The notes: generated from the letters alone by a model not told the origin. A stretch of DNA of 64,000 nucleotides from Mucilaginibacter tolerans (GCF_030519375.1 NZ_JAUMKB010000002.1:124001-188000); one strand, 5' to 3'. Counted from the first letter of the stretch, positions 19,343 through 27,085 are shown. Numbers and translations are program-made.

Positions 19343-20290
19343 CTATAATGATTCCAGCATCTGTTTCAATACTGCTTGCGCAGCCCAGACACGGTTGCCT
19401 GCTTGGTGGATCACTATTGAATTTTCTCCGTCCAGAATCTCGTCGGACAATTCAAGATTACGGCGAACCGGCAAGCAGTGCATCACCTTGGCATTGTTTG
19501 TATTTTGCAGGCTATCGTTAGTCAGCATCCAATCGTTATAACCATCGAATACTTTGCCATAAGGTTCATAAGCAGACCAGTTTTTTACGTAGATGAAATC
19601 AGCATCAGCCAAGCCTTCGTTCTGATCATGAGTAATAGTTGCACCCTGGGTAAAATCAGGGCATAATTCATAACCTTCTGGATGTGCAATGGTAAAATCT
19701 ACATCAGCCTTACACATCCATTCCGCAAATGAATTTGGTACAGCCTGAGGTAATGCCTTTACGTGAGGAGCCCAGGTTAAAACCACCTTTGGACGAGGCT
19801 TGGTTTTCAGTTCTTCAATCGTTACCAGATCAGCCAGACTTTGTAAAGGGTGACGCGTAGCTGATTCCAAACTCACTACAGGGACACCGCAGTATTTCAC
19901 AAACTTATTGAATATATCTTCGCTGTAATCTGCATCACGGTCTTTTAACCCCGGGAAAGAGCGCACCCCGATAATATCAACATACTCTCCCAAAACAGCA
20001 GCAGCTTCACGAATATGCTCTACAGTACCCCCATTCATTACGGCACCATCTTTCAGCTCTAATGCCCAACCTTCTTTATCTATATTCAACACCATTACAT
20101 TCATGCCCAGGTTCATGCCTGCCTTTTGGGTACTTATGCGGGTACGTAAGCTAGGATTAAGGAAAATCAATCCTAAAGTTTTATTCTTACCCAAATGCTG
20201 ATGTGCATATGGGTTTTGCTTTAAACTAAGCGCTTCTTTAACCAGTGCCTGAACGTCGGTTACATCGTTTACGGAGGAAAAAAGTTTCAT
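19343..20290 (-). CDS. argF': N-acylornithine carbamoyltransferase (ArgF' type, probably N-succinylornithine)
   Basis: 315 residues. Carbamoyl-phosphate binding loop SLRTR at 47-51, ATRHPLQSLADL (HPxQ) in the middle, MHCLPVRRN near the C-terminus: the pattern of the acetyl/succinyl-ornithine transcarbamylases of Xanthomonas and Bacteroides, not of ordinary ArgF. The residue that separates acetyl-users (Glu92 in Xanthomonas) from succinyl-users (Pro90 in Bacteroides fragilis) is Val90 here, in MNGGTVEHI. Replacing Glu92 by Val, Pro, Ser or Ala was reported to convert the acetyl enzyme to the succinyl one, so succinylornithine is the likelier substrate (inference). It follows argD by 14 bases. 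Confidence 0.88.
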   Translation of the reverse strand: MKLFSSVNDVTDVQALVKEALSLKQNPYAHQHLGKNKTLGLIFLNPSLRTRISTQKAGMNLGMNVMVLNIDKEGWALELKDGAVMNGGTVEHIREAAAVLGEYVDIIGVRSFPGLKDRDADYSEDIFNKFVKYCGVPVVSLESATRHPLQSLADLVTIEELKTKPRPKVVLTWAPHVKALPQAVPNSFAEWMCKADVDFTIAHPEGYELCPDFTQGATITHDQNEGLADADFIYVKNWSAYEPYGKVFDGYNDWMLTNDSLQNTNNAKVMHCLPVRRNLELSDEILDGENSIVIHQAGNRVWAAQAVLKQMLESL

Positions 20291-20304
20291 ATGCGACCGG
20301 GGTA

Positions 20305-21447
20305 TTATTGTGTTATGGTTGAATGATTTAGAACAGTAGCGAATGCCTCCAAAAATCTATCAGCATGAGCTTTGGTCAGATTTAAAGCAGGTAACAACCT
20401 GATCACGTTTGGTTTAGCCTCACCTGTGAAAATATGATGCTTGAATAATAAATCTTTTCTTGCATGGGCCAGCTCTTCAGGCAGTTCAATGCCGATCATC
20501 AACCCACGGCCACGAACTTCCAGCACCTGGTCAAATTTCTTTAACTCATCTATCAGGTACCCGCCAACTGTTGCAGCGTTGTTCATCAGTTTATCCTGTT
20601 CCATAACTTCCAGTACTGCCAAACCGGCAGCACAAGCCAAATGGTTACCGCCAAAGGTCGTGCCGAGCATACCGTAAGCAGGCTGAATTTTTGGCGAGAT
20701 AATAATGCCTCCAATAGGGAAGCCATTGCCCATGCCTTTTGCCATGCTGTAGATATCGGCATTTATTCCTGCGAAGTCATGAGAGAAGAATTTTCCTGTC
20801 CGTCCGTAACCGCACTGAACTGAGTCTGCGATAAACACCGCATTATGCTGATCGCAAAGCCACCTGATCTTCTGTAAAAAACTCACACTAGCTACCTGTA
20901 TACCACCAACACCCTGTATCCCCTCTATGATGACGGAAGATACTTCATGCTCGTTAAATGCCTGCTCTAAAGCCGCCTCATCGCACCATGGCAAGAAGAT
21001 CACGTTCTCGGTTTCATTAATCGGAGCAACAATCTTTGGGTTGTCGGTTACAGCAACTGCCAATGATGTCCGTCCGTGGAATGCTTTGCGGAAAGCTATT
21101 ACTTTTTTCTTGCCATTGTAGAATGAGGCCAGTTTAAGCGCATTCTCATTTGCTTCAGCACCGGAATTGCACAAGAACAACTGATAATCATCTTTGCCCG
21201 AAACTTTGCCCAATTTCTCGGCCAACTCTTTTTGCAAAGGGATCTCAATAGAATTGGAATAGAATCCTATTTGATGTAACTGATCCTCCAATCGCTTTAC
21301 GTAATGCGGATTGGTATGTCCGATTGAAATAACGGCATGACCGCCATACAGATCAAGGTACTCAGTTCCCTTGTCATCATAAACCAAACTTCCAACACCT
21401 TTTACAATGTTGATCGGATTGATTGGATATACATCAAATAGTTTCAT
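20305..21447 (-). CDS. argD: Acylornithine aminotransferase (aspartate aminotransferase family class III)
   Basis: 380 residues, PLP-dependent class III transaminase converting N-acylglutamate semialdehyde to N-acylornithine. YLDLYGGHAVISIGH at the N-terminus, LCNSGAEANENALKLA (phosphate binding), AFHGRTSLAVAVT, CGYGRTGKFF and the PLP-lysine region YSMAKGMGNGFPIGG are all present. It sits between argC (12 bases upstream) and argF' (14 bases downstream) in a tight run. The conserved HGRT and YGRT motifs are each encoded through a copy of CGGACGGACA, a choice not forced by the protein. Confidence 0.9.
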   Translation of the reverse strand: MKLFDVYPINPINIVKGVGSLVYDDKGTEYLDLYGGHAVISIGHTNPHYVKRLEDQLHQIGFYSNSIEIPLQKELAEKLGKVSGKDDYQLFLCNSGAEANENALKLASFYNGKKKVIAFRKAFHGRTSLAVAVTDNPKIVAPINETENVIFLPWCDEAALEQAFNEHEVSSVIIEGIQGVGGIQVASVSFLQKIRWLCDQHNAVFIADSVQCGYGRTGKFFSHDFAGINADIYSMAKGMGNGFPIGGIIISPKIQPAYGMLGTTFGGNHLACAAGLAVLEVMEQDKLMNNAATVGGYLIDELKKFDQVLEVRGRGLMIGIELPEELAHARKDLLFKHHIFTGEAKPNVIRLLPALNLTKAHADRFLEAFATVLNHSTITQ

Positions 21448-21459
21448 TGTAGTACGATA

Positions 21460-22458
21460 TTAAAAAGCTGTCGCTTTTAGTTTAAGTCCTGCGGTTTCAT
21501 CAAGACCAAACAACAAGTTCATATTCTGAACTGCCTGCCCTGATGCTCCCTTTGTTAAGTTATCAATTATACTGGTGATCAATAGCTTGCTGCCGTGCTT
21601 GGCAACTTGTATAAAGCACTTGTTAGTATTAACCACCTGCTTTAAGTCAATATTACGTTTGGTAACATGCGTAAATGGATGACCTGCATAATAATCTTCA
21701 AATATCTTCAATGCTTCATCGCCTGATAAGTCGCTATCCATGTAAATTGAGGCAATAATCCCACGTGTATAATCACCACGATAAGGCACAAAATTTATTG
21801 TCCGTCCGTAACTGGGTTGAAGTTGATGTATCGATTGTTTGATCTCCTTCAAATGCTGGTGATCGAAGGCTTTGTAGATAGACAGGTTATCATTTCTCCA
21901 CGTAAAATGCGTGGTGCTTGACAAACTCTGACCAGCTCCTGTTGAACCTGTTGTACCGGTAATATGCACTGCTTCATTCAATAAGCCCTTTGCCGCTAAA
22001 GGCAATAAACCTAATTGCAGACAAGTAGCAAAGCAACCTGGATTAGCCACGTTTTGAGCTGATTTTATAGCATCACGGTTTAATTCAGGCAAACCATAAA
22101 CAAACTCACGATCATTGATCTTCGAGGATGCAGTCAATCTAAAATCCTGGCTTAAATCTATGATTTTAACAAGTGCAGGGATAGGGTTAGCATCCAAAAA
22201 CTTCTTAGCGTCACCGTGTCCCACGCATAGAAATAATACATCAATATCATTGGATAATTCGCTGGCAAATTTCAGGTCAGTATCGCCGAATAGATCGGTG
22301 TGTACTTCATAAACATAGTTCCCTGCATTGCTTTTACTATGAGCAAAGGCAATCTCCACGCTAGGATGGTTTACCAGTATGCGCAGCATTTCGCCGCCAG
22401 TATATCCTGCACCGCCAACTATTCCCGCCTTTATTTTATTTGATGTTGATCCTGTCAT
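21460..22458 (-). CDS. argC: N-acylglutamyl-phosphate reductase
   Basis: 332 residues. AGIVGGAGYTGGEMLRIL is the NADP-binding motif; VYGLPELNRDAI and ANPGCFATCLQLGLLPL (catalytic Cys in NPGCFAT) are diagnostic; TGTTGSTGAGQSLS and HLKEIKQ follow. It reduces N-acylglutamyl phosphate to the semialdehyde. The ATG at 22458 overlaps the end of the cupin gene by 23 bases, and no later start precedes the Rossmann motif, so coupling with the cupin is real rather than a start-site artefact. Confidence 0.92.
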   Translation of the reverse strand: MTGSTSNKIKAGIVGGAGYTGGEMLRILVNHPSVEIAFAHSKSNAGNYVYEVHTDLFGDTDLKFASELSNDIDVLFLCVGHGDAKKFLDANPIPALVKIIDLSQDFRLTASSKINDREFVYGLPELNRDAIKSAQNVANPGCFATCLQLGLLPLAAKGLLNEAVHITGTTGSTGAGQSLSSTTHFTWRNDNLSIYKAFDHQHLKEIKQSIHQLQPSYGRTINFVPYRGDYTRGIIASIYMDSDLSGDEALKIFEDYYAGHPFTHVTKRNIDLKQVVNTNKCFIQVAKHGSKLLITSIIDNLTKGASGQAVQNMNLLFGLDETAGLKLKATAF

Positions 22459-22789
22459 TTTTTGTAGATGGTGTAGAGTAGAGTATGAATTCCAGGTCGG
22501 TCGTTTCCTTATTGCTGATGAAATGCTTTTGTCCTGGTTTTATTTCGATACCCTGTTCCGGCTTCAGTTCGCTTTCAACCCCGTCGATGGTGAAAGTTGC
22601 TTTGCCTTTGATAATAAAAAATACCTGGGTTGCCTTTTCGTGGTAATGCAACTGCTCGGCAGTATCTGGTGGCATCAATTCCTGCTTTACAGAAAGTTGA
22701 TCGGTATCTATGAAGTTCCATCCATAGCAATCGTCGCCCCATTTATAGTGGCTCGTGCATTCGCTTTTTGAAAAGACAGGGTTATCCAT
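22436..22789 (-). CDS. Small cupin-domain protein inside the arginine operon
   Basis: 117 residues, a single cupin barrel. Motif 1 is partly seen in EQLHYHEKATQVFFIIKGKATF (His-x-His and the downstream Glu/Gly positions) and motif 2 in IKPGQKHFISN. Metal-binding residues HYH and the later His are kept. Its start codon overlaps the argG stop by one base (TAATG) and its end overlaps argC by 23 bases, so it is translated as part of the arg operon. No arginine-pathway function is known to me for such a cupin; a regulatory or isomerase role is only a guess. Confidence 0.8.
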   Translation of the reverse strand: MDNPVFSKSECTSHYKWGDDCYGWNFIDTDQLSVKQELMPPDTAEQLHYHEKATQVFFIIKGKATFTIDGVESELKPEQGIEIKPGQKHFISNKETTDLEFILYSTPSTKNDRINIK

Positions 22790-23982
22790 TATTCTGATTG
22801 ATTTACTTTGTGATAGATCATTACCTGGTTGCCAAATATTTTAGAAAAACCTTTAACATCCTCGCCGGTCCACGCATTGTTCATCTCGCCATAGCTTCCA
22901 AACTTGCTCGACATCAAATCATGTTTCGATTCAATGCCTGTTACCTGGAAGCGATATGGATTCAATTGAACAAATACCTTTCCGCTTACATTTTGCTGTG
23001 TGTCGGTTAAAAACGCCTCGATATTACGCATAATCGGGTCGTGGAACTGCCCTTCGTGCAGCCAGTTGCCATAGAACGAAGATAACTGATCTTTCCAGGA
23101 AAGCTGCCACTTGGTCAATACATGTTTTTCTAAGGTATGGTGCGCCTTGATGATCACCATCGGTGCAGCAGCCTCAAAACCTACACGACCTTTAATGCCG
23201 ATAATGGTATCGCCCACGTGAATATCCCTGCCAATGCCATAAGGCTGCGCAATTGCCTGCAATGCCTGTATAGCTTGTGTGGGGTGACTATATCTTTGTC
23301 CATCCAATGCAACCAGTTCGCCTCTTTCAAATTCTAACTCGATATTTCTGGTGCCGGATGCTGTCATTGGCGTAGGCCATGCATCTTCCGGTAAGCCTAA
23401 ATGCGAGGTTAACGTCTCTTTACCGCCAACTGATGTTCCCCAGATGCCTTTATTGATAGAATACTTAGCCTTCTCGAAGTTCATATCTACGCCATGCTTT
23501 TTCAGGTATTCGATCTCTTCCTCGCGGCTCAGTTTCAGGTCGCGGATGGGAGTAAGGATCTGTACATTTGGAATCAGAATGTTGAAGATCATATCAAAAC
23601 GCACCTGGTCATTACCGGCACCTGTACTGCCATGTGCTACGTATTCAGCACCAATCTCTTTTGCATAATTGGCTATAGCTGTAGCCTGGCTTACACGCTC
23701 CGCACTTACCGAAAGGGGATAGGTGTTGTTTTTTAACACGTTACCGTAGATGAGGTATCGCACGCAGGTATTGTAGAAGTTCTCAGTCTCGTCAACCACA
23801 TGGTGTGAAGTAACGCCCATGCGATAAGCACGCTGTTCAACATTATAAAGTTCATCAGCGCTAAAACCGCCTGTGTTTACAATCACCGAGTGAACCTCAA
23901 GGCCCAGATCACGTGTTAAATAAATGCAGCAGAATGAGGTATCCAAACCACCGCTGTAAGCCAATACTACTTTTTTCTTCAT
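22789..23982 (-). CDS. argG: Argininosuccinate synthase
   Basis: 397 residues. The ATP PP-loop is LAYSGGLDTSFC at residues 7-18. EYVAHGSTGAGNDQVRFD and NKGIWGTSVGGKETLTS match the citrulline- and aspartate-binding regions. It joins citrulline and aspartate, next-to-last step of arginine synthesis. The partner argH is not in this window. It is preceded by a 225-base gap holding a palindromic repeat and a possible hairpin (TGAAAGCT/AGCTTTCA, 23999-24043), so it might have its own promoter or receive read-through from the GNAT gene. Confidence 0.95.
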   Translation of the reverse strand: MKKKVVLAYSGGLDTSFCCIYLTRDLGLEVHSVIVNTGGFSADELYNVEQRAYRMGVTSHHVVDETENFYNTCVRYLIYGNVLKNNTYPLSVSAERVSQATAIANYAKEIGAEYVAHGSTGAGNDQVRFDMIFNILIPNVQILTPIRDLKLSREEEIEYLKKHGVDMNFEKAKYSINKGIWGTSVGGKETLTSHLGLPEDAWPTPMTASGTRNIELEFERGELVALDGQRYSHPTQAIQALQAIAQPYGIGRDIHVGDTIIGIKGRVGFEAAAPMVIIKAHHTLEKHVLTKWQLSWKDQLSSFYGNWLHEGQFHDPIMRNIEAFLTDTQQNVSGKVFVQLNPYRFQVTGIESKHDLMSSKFGSYGEMNNAWTGEDVKGFSKIFGNQVMIYHKVNQSE

Positions 23983-24109
23983 CGTTTTATTTGGGGTGAA
24001 AGCTGAGAATCAAAGATTCGTTATCCTAATAACATAGCTTTCAGTTCATTAATTGTTACTTTAATATTATTATTTATGTTTTGTCCGTCCATAACTGAGT
24101 AAAATATCC

Positions 24110-24196
24110 TGTCATGGCGAGGAACGAAGCAACCGCATGCTATACAGGGCGAAGATGCATAGTTCGCGATTGCCACGCTATCGCTGGCAACGACAT
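24110..24196 (+). repeat. GTCATTGCGA-family intergenic repeat, copy A
   Basis: Begins TGTCATGGCGAGGAACGAAG and ends with GGCAACGACA, giving short complementary ends. Related copies are at 26314 and 53825. It lies between the GNAT gene stop and argG. Confidence 0.65.
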
Positions 24197-24207
24197 AGGA
24201 TAACCTC

Positions 24208-24864
24208 TCATCCCTTCAGTTCGAAACTAAACTTCTCCATCCGCCTTTTTATCGCATTCTCAATACGCTCCAAAAGGGTAGCCTTATGGGTGATCCTTTT
24301 CATCTTGTCCTCCTGTTCCTTTTGCTTTTCCGCCGGATCAAACAGCATAGCAGTGCACATGCAGTTTTTGCGGTCCTTACTCATCAGGATATCATAGTTC
24401 ACGCAGCTTTTGCACCCCTCCCAAAATTTCTCATCCTGGGTAAGTTCAGAGTAGGTTACGGGTTCGTAACCAAGATCAGAATTAATCTTCATTACAGCCA
24501 GTCCAGTGGTCAAACCGAATATCTTAGCATCAGGGTATTTAGTACGTGACAGCTTGAATATCCTTTCCTTGATCGCCTTAGCCAGCCCTGACTTGCGAAA
24601 ATTTGGGTTAACGATCAAACCTGAATTAGCTACGAACTCACCGCTCCAGGTTTCGATATAACAAAAACCTGCCCAGGTACCGTCTTTATGAAAAGCGATA
24701 ACCGCCTTGCCTTCCAGCATTTTATTGGCTACATACTCGGCTGAACGTTGCGCAATACCTGTACCTCGTGCCTTAGCCGACTCAGCCATTTCATCACAAA
24801 TCTGTTGTGCAAAATCGACATCCTGCGCTGATGCAACCCGAATATCAAAATCTTGTATAGTCAT
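24208..24864 (-). CDS. GNAT acyltransferase heading the arginine operon (candidate N-acylglutamate synthase)
   Basis: 218 residues. An N-terminal GNAT fold (VASAQDVDFAQQICDEMAESA, then GLIVNPNFRKSGLAKAIKE, the acetyl-CoA loop being degenerate RKSGLA) is followed by a C-terminal extension with a cysteine cluster (CKSCVNYD, then CMCTAMLF). In Bacteroidota a GNAT protein commonly precedes argG, and no classical argA or argJ is visible here, so it is the best candidate for making the N-acylglutamate that starts the pathway. That assignment is inference from context. It is the first full-size gene after the arginine-rich leader ORF. Confidence 0.75.
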   Translation of the reverse strand: MTIQDFDIRVASAQDVDFAQQICDEMAESAKARGTGIAQRSAEYVANKMLEGKAVIAFHKDGTWAGFCYIETWSGEFVANSGLIVNPNFRKSGLAKAIKERIFKLSRTKYPDAKIFGLTTGLAVMKINSDLGYEPVTYSELTQDEKFWEGCKSCVNYDILMSKDRKNCMCTAMLFDPAEKQKEQEDKMKRITHKATLLERIENAIKRRMEKFSFELKG

Positions 24865-24930
24865 TTAAGTAGTAAGAATTAACGTTAAAATTGAAGCGTT
24901 GCCGCCAATACGTAATAGATGGATTTTTGT

Positions 24931-24960
24931 TGATGAAGTTTAAAAATAAATACTTCATCA
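24931..24960 (-). promoter_or_regulatory. Hairpin between leader ORF and GNAT gene
   Basis: Perfect 9-bp stem TGATGAAGT/ACTTCATCA with a 12-base A/T loop, 26 bases after the stop of the leader ORF on the minus strand. The following bases are AACAAAAATCC, so it is not a textbook terminator, but its place fits an attenuator or a stalling-sensitive structure. Confidence 0.5.
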
Positions 24961-24985
24961 TAATGGGTTATTAGCAGAGCGTAAA

Positions 24986-25111
24986 TTAAACCCGGGGGAT
25001 ATAAAGCCTTCGTCGTGAAGGGGCATACTCAAACACAGGTGCAACCAAAGCAACAGTGGCCGGGGCAAATATGGCCCTGACAACGGTGTTAAATATGCTT
25101 TGCAGTTTCAT
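24986..25111 (-). CDS. 41-residue leader ORF rich in late arginine codons (candidate arg leader peptide)
   Basis: ATG at 25111, stop at 24986. It begins MKLQSIFNTVVRAIFAPATV and ends PSRRRLYIPRV. Five of 41 residues are arginine; four of them are in the last ten, three consecutive (codons CGA CGA AGG). It is the only ORF in the 468-base gap before the arginine operon, has a Bacteroidota-type promoter about 36 bases upstream of its ATG, and is followed by a hairpin. This layout resembles amino-acid attenuators in which a ribosome stalls on codons for the end product. Alternatively it is a small conserved protein of unknown role. Confidence 0.55.
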   Translation of the reverse strand: MKLQSIFNTVVRAIFAPATVALVAPVFEYAPSRRRLYIPRV

Positions 25112-25146
25112 TTTAAAAGCGTGTTTTAGTTACTTTTTAATTTTCT

Positions 25147-25178
25147 GCAAAGTATCGCATTAATTTTTATTTATGCAA
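25147..25178 (-). promoter_or_regulatory. Promoter of leader ORF and arginine operon
   Basis: On the minus strand, TTG (25178-25176), 21 bases, then TACTTTGC (25154-25147). This is close to the Bacteroidota pattern TTG-N19-21-TAnnTTTG (one N fewer). It would start transcription about 30 bases before the leader ATG. Confidence 0.5.
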
Positions 25179-25206
25179 GAAAAAATTTTACTTATTGCGC
25201 TATGGT

Positions 25207-25336
25207 GATATTGTTGTATTGACATATTGCTAAAATGGGATATTGTTGCTTTGTTTTATTGTTAAATTGTTGTGCACCTGCATGATGTAATTAAACAAGC
25301 CCACACAATCAACAATTCAGCAATACAACAATTCAA
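25207..25336. repeat. Iterated-word hairpin after the YpdA gene
   Basis: ATTGTTGTATTG near 25209 pairs with CAATACAACAAT near 25320; related words (TATTGTTGC, AAATTGTTGTG, CAACAATTCAG) fill both arms. It overlaps the last codons of the YpdA gene and is placed as its terminator. Confidence 0.6.
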
Positions 25337-26292
25337 CGTTTAGAAACGATATCATTCGCAATCATCTCCGCATGTATGCGCGAGTTTTCGATGAACCATA
25401 AATGAGTATCCATGCCGCCGCAAACTACACCGGCAAGGTAGATGCCCGGCAGGTTGGTTTCCATGGTATCATGGTTATACTGAGGAATGCATTTGGCATC
25501 CGTTGAAAGGTGTATGCCAATCTTTTTCAAGAACTCAAAATTGGGCCTGTAACCAGTCATCGCCATTACAAAATCGTTAGGGATGGTTAATAATCCATCA
25601 GGGGTTTGTATATCCACATCGTGTTCACGAATAGCAGTCAGGCTGGAGTTAAAATGGGCCTTAATGCTGCCTTCTTTAATACGATTGATAATATCAGGCC
25701 GTACCCAGTATTTTACCCGGTGACTTACTTCTTCACCTCTGATAACCAATGTCACCTCGGCACCTTTGCGAAAAGTTTCCAAAGCCACATCAATAGCCGA
25801 GTTGCTTGAGCCTACCACGACTACCTTTTGTAAAGCATAAAAGTGAGGGTCTTTGTAGTAATGCATCACCTTTGGCAGATTCTCACCGGGAATATCCAGC
25901 TTTACGGCGATATCATAAAAGCCAGTTGCTACGATCACATTCTTCGCCTCATATTTACCGCGCGAAGTAGTGACGGTATAATGTTTGTCCGTCCGTATAA
26001 CTGTAAGAACTTCCTCAAATAAATTCACTTTAATATGATTGGAGAAAGCTACGCGGCGGTAATACTCCAGCGCTTCGGCGCGGTTAGGTTTATTGCTGAT
26101 GGTAACAAACGGTATCCCGCCGATCTCCAGTCGCTCAGAAGTGCTGAAGAAGGTCATGGTAGAAGGATAGTTGTATAACGAGTTGGCAAGGCACCCTTTT
26201 TCAATAATAATGTAGTTTAAATTAGCTTTTTTTGCCTCCAGGGCACAAGCCAAACCAATGGGGCCACCGCCTATAATGAGTATATCGAGCAT
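25333..26292 (-). CDS. ypdA: YpdA-family FAD/NAD(P)-dependent disulfide reductase-like protein
   Basis: 319 residues. FAD motif ILIIGGGPIGLACALEA at the N-terminus, NADPH motif VVVVGSSNSAIDVALETF in the middle, and GIYLAGVVCGGMDTHLWFIENSR at the end. No CxxC redox pair is present, as in YpdA (Bdr), which reduces bacillithiol disulfide in Firmicutes; Bacteroidota carry close relatives. The thiol used here is unknown. The start is the ATG at 26292. A TGTCCGTCCG copy lies at 25986. Confidence 0.85.
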   Translation of the reverse strand: MLDILIIGGGPIGLACALEAKKANLNYIIIEKGCLANSLYNYPSTMTFFSTSERLEIGGIPFVTISNKPNRAEALEYYRRVAFSNHIKVNLFEEVLTVIRTDKHYTVTTSRGKYEAKNVIVATGFYDIAVKLDIPGENLPKVMHYYKDPHFYALQKVVVVGSSNSAIDVALETFRKGAEVTLVIRGEEVSHRVKYWVRPDIINRIKEGSIKAHFNSSLTAIREHDVDIQTPDGLLTIPNDFVMAMTGYRPNFEFLKKIGIHLSTDAKCIPQYNHDTMETNLPGIYLAGVVCGGMDTHLWFIENSRIHAEMIANDIVSKR

Positions 26293-26313
26293 TAGCGTTA
26301 TTTTTATTTATTC

Positions 26314-26449
26314 CCGTCATTGCGAGGAGTGAGCGACGAAGCAATCCTCGATTAGCATAGCGGCTATACAAGTTCTGCACCTTTTTCCCTTCGCTCTGTA
26401 TAGTTTGAGATTGCTTCTTCACGGCTCAGCCCGTTCATCGCAATGACGC
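26314..26449. repeat. GTCATTGCGA-family intergenic repeat, copy B (complete)
   Basis: The ends CGTCATTGCGA (26315-26325) and TCGCAATGACG (26438-26448) are perfect complements. Inner arms GAAGCAATC and GATTGCTTC also pair. It fills most of the 173-base gap between two minus-strand genes. This type of repeat is seen in many bacteria; it has no ORF. Confidence 0.8.
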
Positions 26450-26465
26450 GTGGGTTATGTCTATT

Positions 26466-26753
26466 CTAAAAATTCTTCACCAGCACATCGTCATAAGCTG
26501 GTGTACGGTTAAAAACCGACCGTGCAAAGGTGCATGTGGGTAATATTTTAAACTGATTTTCGCGGGCATATTTTACACCGGCCTCTACCAGTTTCTCACC
26601 CATATGATGGCCTTGCAGCTTCTCGTCCACCTCGGTATGGTAAATGTTCATTACCCCATCGCGTATCAGGTAGCGCATTTCACCTAAACGGTTGCCATTA
26701 TCATCGATATAAAAAACACCTGTGCGGTGATGTTCTTCTTGTTTTATTTCCAT
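26466..26753 (-). CDS. Small GNAT (NATD1-like) N-acetyltransferase
   Basis: 95 residues, the compact GNAT form with an N-terminal strand pair (GVFYIDDNGNRLGEMRY), IYHTEVDEKLQGHHMGEKLVEAGVKYA (acetyl-CoA loop QGHHMG) and the typical C-terminal TCTFARSVF. The YjdJ/NATD1 group is widely conserved with poorly known substrates. The 26754-26910 stretch before it holds no ORF. Confidence 0.85.
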   Translation of the reverse strand: MEIKQEEHHRTGVFYIDDNGNRLGEMRYLIRDGVMNIYHTEVDEKLQGHHMGEKLVEAGVKYARENQFKILPTCTFARSVFNRTPAYDDVLVKNF

Positions 26754-26910
26754 AGGTTGAACCTTGATTTACAAGAATAAATGATTGCCATAAGTAATAG
26801 CACAATAATAATGTAAACTTTTAAAAAAATGTTATGGAGCTTAGTAAGGAATTCTGAAAATCCTTGAAATCAGGCGAATTAAGGTCCAGAAAAATGAAGA
26901 AATAAAAAAA
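26754..26910. other. A/T-rich gap after the SRP RNA
   Basis: This part of the 477-base gene-poor stretch (26754-27230) shows no ORF, no repeat and no clear hairpin. It contains the T-tract that ends the SRP RNA at its right edge, and presumably the promoter of the small GNAT gene, which I cannot locate. Confidence 0.4.
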
Positions 26911-27008
26911 GGGTAAGCTACTTTTATCGCACCGCTACAACCCTCTACCCTTGCTGCGTTCCCACCCTGGGGGAGTTCAAGAGGAGCTGGTCGTAAAAGA
27001 CTTACCCC
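26911..27008 (-). ncRNA. ffs: Signal recognition particle RNA (small, 4.5S type)
   Basis: The minus strand starts GGGGTAAG and ends CTTACCC, which pair to close the molecule. The tip contains CCCCCAGGGTGGGAACGCAGCAAGGGTAG in two adjoining parts, matching helix 8 of SRP RNA with its GGAA-type tetraloop and the CAGCA internal loop. The RNA is about 98 nt, the short bacterial form that binds Ffh and FtsY for membrane targeting. A T-run follows directly, forming the terminator. Its promoter is at 27013-27020. Confidence 0.88.
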
Positions 27009-27012
27009 GGCG

Positions 27013-27020
27013 CAAATATA
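27013..27020 (-). promoter_or_regulatory. -7 element of the SRP RNA promoter
   Basis: TATATTTG on the minus strand is an exact TAnnTTTG match and lies five bases before the predicted RNA 5' end. No clear TTG at -33; a T-run is in that place. Confidence 0.7.
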
Positions 27021-27062
27021 GACAAAAGGTTGAATTGGGGTTAAGAAAAAGTTATTTTTTAA

Positions 27063-27085
27063 GGGAAATGGGGAAAGGGGAAGGG
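27063..27085 (+). other. Putative G-quadruplex motif
   Basis: Four G-runs (GGG, GGGG, GGGG, GGG) with loops of 4, 3 and 2 bases on the plus strand, about 55 bases upstream of the SRP RNA start. It is part of a purine-rich stretch (27061-27110). Confidence 0.45.

Noticed and set aside
24137..24397. Plus-strand ORF across the repeat and GNAT gene
   Set aside because: It spans a palindromic repeat and the antisense of the GNAT gene.
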